Below are positions 15,400 through 17,083 of a stretch of 17,083 bases of DNA, piece by piece (positions within the stretch are counted from its first letter, which is position 1; every line of letters starts with the position of its first letter). The notes beneath the pieces were generated by a model that saw only the letters and a list, made by a program, of their open reading frames with translations, had not been told where the DNA came from and ran no database searches. Where the stretch lies: assembly GCA_900552855.1 (NCBI GenBank), contig USBG01000023.1, positions 1 to 17,083 on the forward strand. Reading direction: 5' to 3'. The stretch is from an uncultured Phascolarctobacterium sp. Lineage in GTDB: Bacteria > Bacillota > Negativicutes > Acidaminococcales > Acidaminococcaceae. Made by a program: the position numbers and the translations under genes.

Positions 15400-15447
15400 G
15401 CAAAAAACGAAGGTTGACTTTGCTTTTTGCTGCATATAAGCTTCGTT
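15400..15447 (+). promoter_or_regulatory. dnaX-ybaB intergenic element with overlapping inverted repeats
   Basis: Two exclusive stems overlap: GCAAAAA (15400-15406) with TTTTTGC (15424-15430), and AACGAAG (15406-15412) with CTTCGTT (15441-15447). TTGACT at 15414-15419 lies within, with TATAAG at 15435-15440 (15-base spacer) as a possible promoter for ybaB-recR. Whether this is a promoter, a terminator or an attenuator cannot be decided by eye. Confidence 0.35.
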
Positions 15448-15508
15448 ATAAAAGGCGAGGCATAAATTAATTATTAATAATCAATGAATTTTAAGGAGGA
15501 ATTTTATT

Positions 15509-15835
15509 ATGTTTCCTGGTGGCATGGGTAATATGGGTGCTATGATGAAAAAGGTTCAAAAAATGCAAGCCGATATGGTGAAAATGCAGGAAGAACTGAA
15601 AAAGCGTACTGTTGAGGCTTCTGCTGGCGGCGGTGCAGTAACCGTTGTTGTAACAGGCAAAAAAGAGCTGCAATCTGTAAAAATCAATCCCTCTGCTGTT
15701 GATCCTGATGATGTAGAAATGCTGGAGGATATGATTCTGACTGCTGTTAATGATGGCATGAAGCAAATTGACGAAATGACTGAAAAAGAAATGGGTAAGG
15801 TTACCGGCGGTATGAAATTGCCTGGTATGTTCTAA
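15509..15835 (+). CDS. YbaB/EbfC family nucleoid-associated protein
   Basis: Small DNA-binding protein of 108 residues, a dimer in its relatives, that coats DNA and is conserved next to recR in most bacteria (YaaK in B. subtilis, YbaB in E. coli). It begins with a Met/Gly-rich stretch (MFPGGMGNMG), continues with the amphipathic helix MMKKVQKMQADMVKMQEEL, and has the family core VEASAGGGAVTVVVTGKKEL and INPSAVDPDD. A strong ribosome site (AAGGAGG) precedes the ATG. The stop codon is followed by recR after two bases, so the pair is translationally coupled. Its function is linked to recombination and repair by context only. Confidence 0.93.
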   Translation: MFPGGMGNMGAMMKKVQKMQADMVKMQEELKKRTVEASAGGGAVTVVVTGKKELQSVKINPSAVDPDDVEMLEDMILTAVNDGMKQIDEMTEKEMGKVTGGMKLPGMF

Positions 15836-15837
15836 TA

Positions 15838-16437
15838 ATGGCTAGAATTATTAAGCCTTTGGCTAATCTTTATGAGCAGCTGCGGCGTTTGCCCGGTGTA
15901 GGCTCAAAGACAGCCATGCGCCTGGCCTATCATATTGTGGATATGCCTAAGGAGGATGTGCAGCTTTTGGCAGAGGCTCTGCGCAGTGCTAAAACCCAGA
16001 TTCATTTCTGTCCGCGTTGCTATAATTTGACGGATGGAGAGCTGTGTGAAATTTGCAGCGATGCGTCTAGAGATAAAAGCATTGTTTGCGTTGTGGAGCA
16101 GCCTCAGGATATTGCTGCTATGGAGCGCAGCCGTGGTTACAATGGCTTATACCATGTATTGCATGGAGTTCTTTCTCCGTTAGATGGTATTGGCCCTGAC
16201 AAGCTACGTATACGTGAGTTGTTTTTGCGTCTGCAGCAGGAATCTGTAGCAGAAATAATTATTGCTACCAATTCTGATGTGGAGGGCGAGGCAACTGCAA
16301 CCTATTTGGCGCAGCTTTTAAAGCCTGTTGGTATTACTGTTAGCCGTATTGCTCATGGCCTTCCTATGGGTGGCGATTTGGAATATGCTGATGAAGTGAC
16401 ACTTTCCAAGGCTTTAGAGAACAGGCGGGAAATATAG
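15838..16437 (+). CDS. recR: Recombination protein RecR
   Basis: Recombinational repair mediator that acts with RecF/RecO to load RecA on gapped DNA. 199 residues, usual length. The helix-hairpin-helix LPGVGSKTAMRLA begins at 18; the zinc finger uses C58, C61, C70 and C73 (CPRCYNLTDGELCEIC); the Toprim domain starts IVCVVEQPQDI at about 82 and includes TNSDVEGEATATYLA; the C-terminal motif is AHGLPMGGDLEYADEVTL. The ATG lies two bases after the ybaB stop and has no ribosome site of its own beyond the ybaB end, which fits coupled translation. Confidence 0.97.
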   Translation: MARIIKPLANLYEQLRRLPGVGSKTAMRLAYHIVDMPKEDVQLLAEALRSAKTQIHFCPRCYNLTDGELCEICSDASRDKSIVCVVEQPQDIAAMERSRGYNGLYHVLHGVLSPLDGIGPDKLRIRELFLRLQQESVAEIIIATNSDVEGEATATYLAQLLKPVGITVSRIAHGLPMGGDLEYADEVTLSKALENRREI

Positions 16438-16456
16438 CTTTAGAAAGGCGACTAAT

Positions 16457-16744
16457 ATGGAAGCACTAAATGGTTTTGCGGCCAGCATCGGCTTGGGCTC
16501 AATGGGACCGTTAGGAAGTCTGATTGTTGGTATTTTATTAGTTTTTGTTATTGTACAATTATTCACTTTGCCGTTTAGATTAGTATGGAACGGAATTTGT
16601 GGCGCAGCACTCCTGTGGTTGGTTAATTTGCTTGGAGGTATTGTTGACTTCCATATGCACATTACCATCATCAAGGCACTGATAGCTGGCTTCTTTGGTG
16701 TGCCAGGTGCTATCGCGGTTATCTTGTTTGAGATTTTTGGCTAA
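16457..16744 (+). CDS. BofA-family membrane protein (pro-sigma-K processing inhibitor type)
   Basis: Small integral membrane protein of 95 residues. In B. subtilis BofA holds the SpoIVFB protease inactive in the outer forespore membrane. Here the first hydrophobic segment is about 17-38 (GPLGSLIVGILLVFVIVQLF), a second about 45-62 (CGAALLWLVNLLGG), followed by the family-like C-terminus NLLGGIVDFHMHITIIKALIAG and FFGVPGAIAVILFEIFG, which matches BofA. It follows recR by 19 bases, with GAAAGG as a modest ribosome site. In B. subtilis yaaL lies between recR and bofA; it is missing here. Many BofA-family proteins occur in species not known to sporulate, so the sporulation role is uncertain. Confidence 0.85.
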   Translation: MEALNGFAASIGLGSMGPLGSLIVGILLVFVIVQLFTLPFRLVWNGICGAALLWLVNLLGGIVDFHMHITIIKALIAGFFGVPGAIAVILFEIFG

Positions 16745-16774
16745 AATAAAGTGAAATTAGATGGGGGTATAAAA

Positions 16775-17083
16775 ATGACTGCTTTACATAAAGCTATGAC
16801 TATTGCCGGTAGTGATTCCAGTGGCGGCGCTGGTATGCAGGCTGACTTAAAAACCTTTGAGGAGCTGGGCGTTTATGGTATGACCGCTCTGACCTGTATC
16901 GTAACTATGGATCCTGACAATGAATGGGCTCACAATGTTTTTCCTATTGATATGCATACTGTTGAGCAGCAGCTGAAGACCATCGTTGAGGGCATTGGCG
17001 TAGATGCTATGAAAACCGGTATGCTGGGCAGTGCACAGCTTGTTGAGCTGGTAACTCATACCATCGACAAGTATCAGCTGAAG
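16775..17083 (+). CDS. pdxK: Pyridoxine (pyridoxal) kinase, ThiD-like, 5' part
   Basis: First 103 residues of a ribokinase-fold kinase, cut by the window end. The N-terminus, MTIAGSDSSGGAGMQADLKT, is the ThiD/PdxK signature. The continuation VYGMTALTCIVTMDPDN, HNVFPI and GIGVDAMKTGML closely follows my recollection of B. subtilis PdxK (formerly called ThiD), which phosphorylates pyridoxine, pyridoxal and pyridoxamine in vitamin B6 salvage. A hydroxymethylpyrimidine kinase (ThiD) role in thiamine synthesis cannot be excluded without the rest of the protein. A G-rich ribosome site (ATGGGGG, 16761-16767) precedes the ATG. It is 30 bases after bofA with no terminator between, so co-transcription is likely. 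Confidence 0.85.
   Translation, partial: MTALHKAMTIAGSDSSGGAGMQADLKTFEELGVYGMTALTCIVTMDPDNEWAHNVFPIDMHTVEQQLKTIVEGIGVDAMKTGMLGSAQLVELVTHTIDKYQLK

Noticed and set aside
1..17083. Insertion sequences, phage genes, CRISPR arrays, toxin-antitoxin pairs
   Set aside because: No transposase, integrase, spaced repeat array or small paired ORFs of that type were seen; gene content is chromosomal core plus transport.

Overview
The window is a 17 kb stretch of a low-to-mid GC bacterial chromosome with every recognised gene on the + strand. Best guess for the host is a Bacillota (Firmicutes) member, plausibly a Negativicutes / Acidaminococcaceae-type organism such as a Phascolarctobacterium relative. 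The reasons are the order tRNA-Ser, SRP RNA, dnaX, ybaB, recR, bofA (a Firmicutes arrangement), the presence of a BofA-family protein, strong GGAGG ribosome sites, and a small SRP RNA with no visible Alu domain. The genus is inference from gene content, not from a search.

Region 1 (1-8405) is a complete Kdp high-affinity potassium system. The sensor kinase kdpD and regulator kdpE come first (8-base overlap) and end at an intrinsic terminator. A second, separately promoted unit follows: a 32-residue single-membrane-helix ORF, kdpF, kdpA, kdpB and kdpC. Both promoters carry 11-base-spaced TTAACA-like repeats, including an identical 11-mer, which suggests that KdpE controls its own gene and the pump. 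Both promoters have an extended -10 box and a poor -35 box.

Region 2 (8406-12830) holds a glycine betaine/proline-type ABC importer. One polypeptide fuses the signal-peptide-bearing binding domain to the permease. The ATPase, with C-terminal CBS domains, follows after a strong intercistronic hairpin. A tandem universal stress protein comes next. Potassium uptake, compatible-solute uptake and a Usp protein together look like an osmotic-stress cluster. UspC is known to interact with the Usp domain of KdpD in E. coli, so the Usp neighbour could be functionally linked.

Region 3 (12831-17083) is housekeeping: a strong promoter, tRNA-Ser(GGA) with encoded CCA, a terminator-like hairpin, the SRP RNA, a clear terminator, dnaX, ybaB and recR (a tight pair), bofA, and the 5' part of a pyridoxine kinase gene cut by the window end. 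No mobile element, CRISPR array, prophage or pseudogene was seen. I found no wholly new system. The most interesting points are the mini-ORF upstream of kdpF, the shared kdp operator-like repeats, an insertion in KdpA, the fused betaine transporter with its hairpin, and the promoter-less spacing between tRNA-Ser and the SRP RNA.
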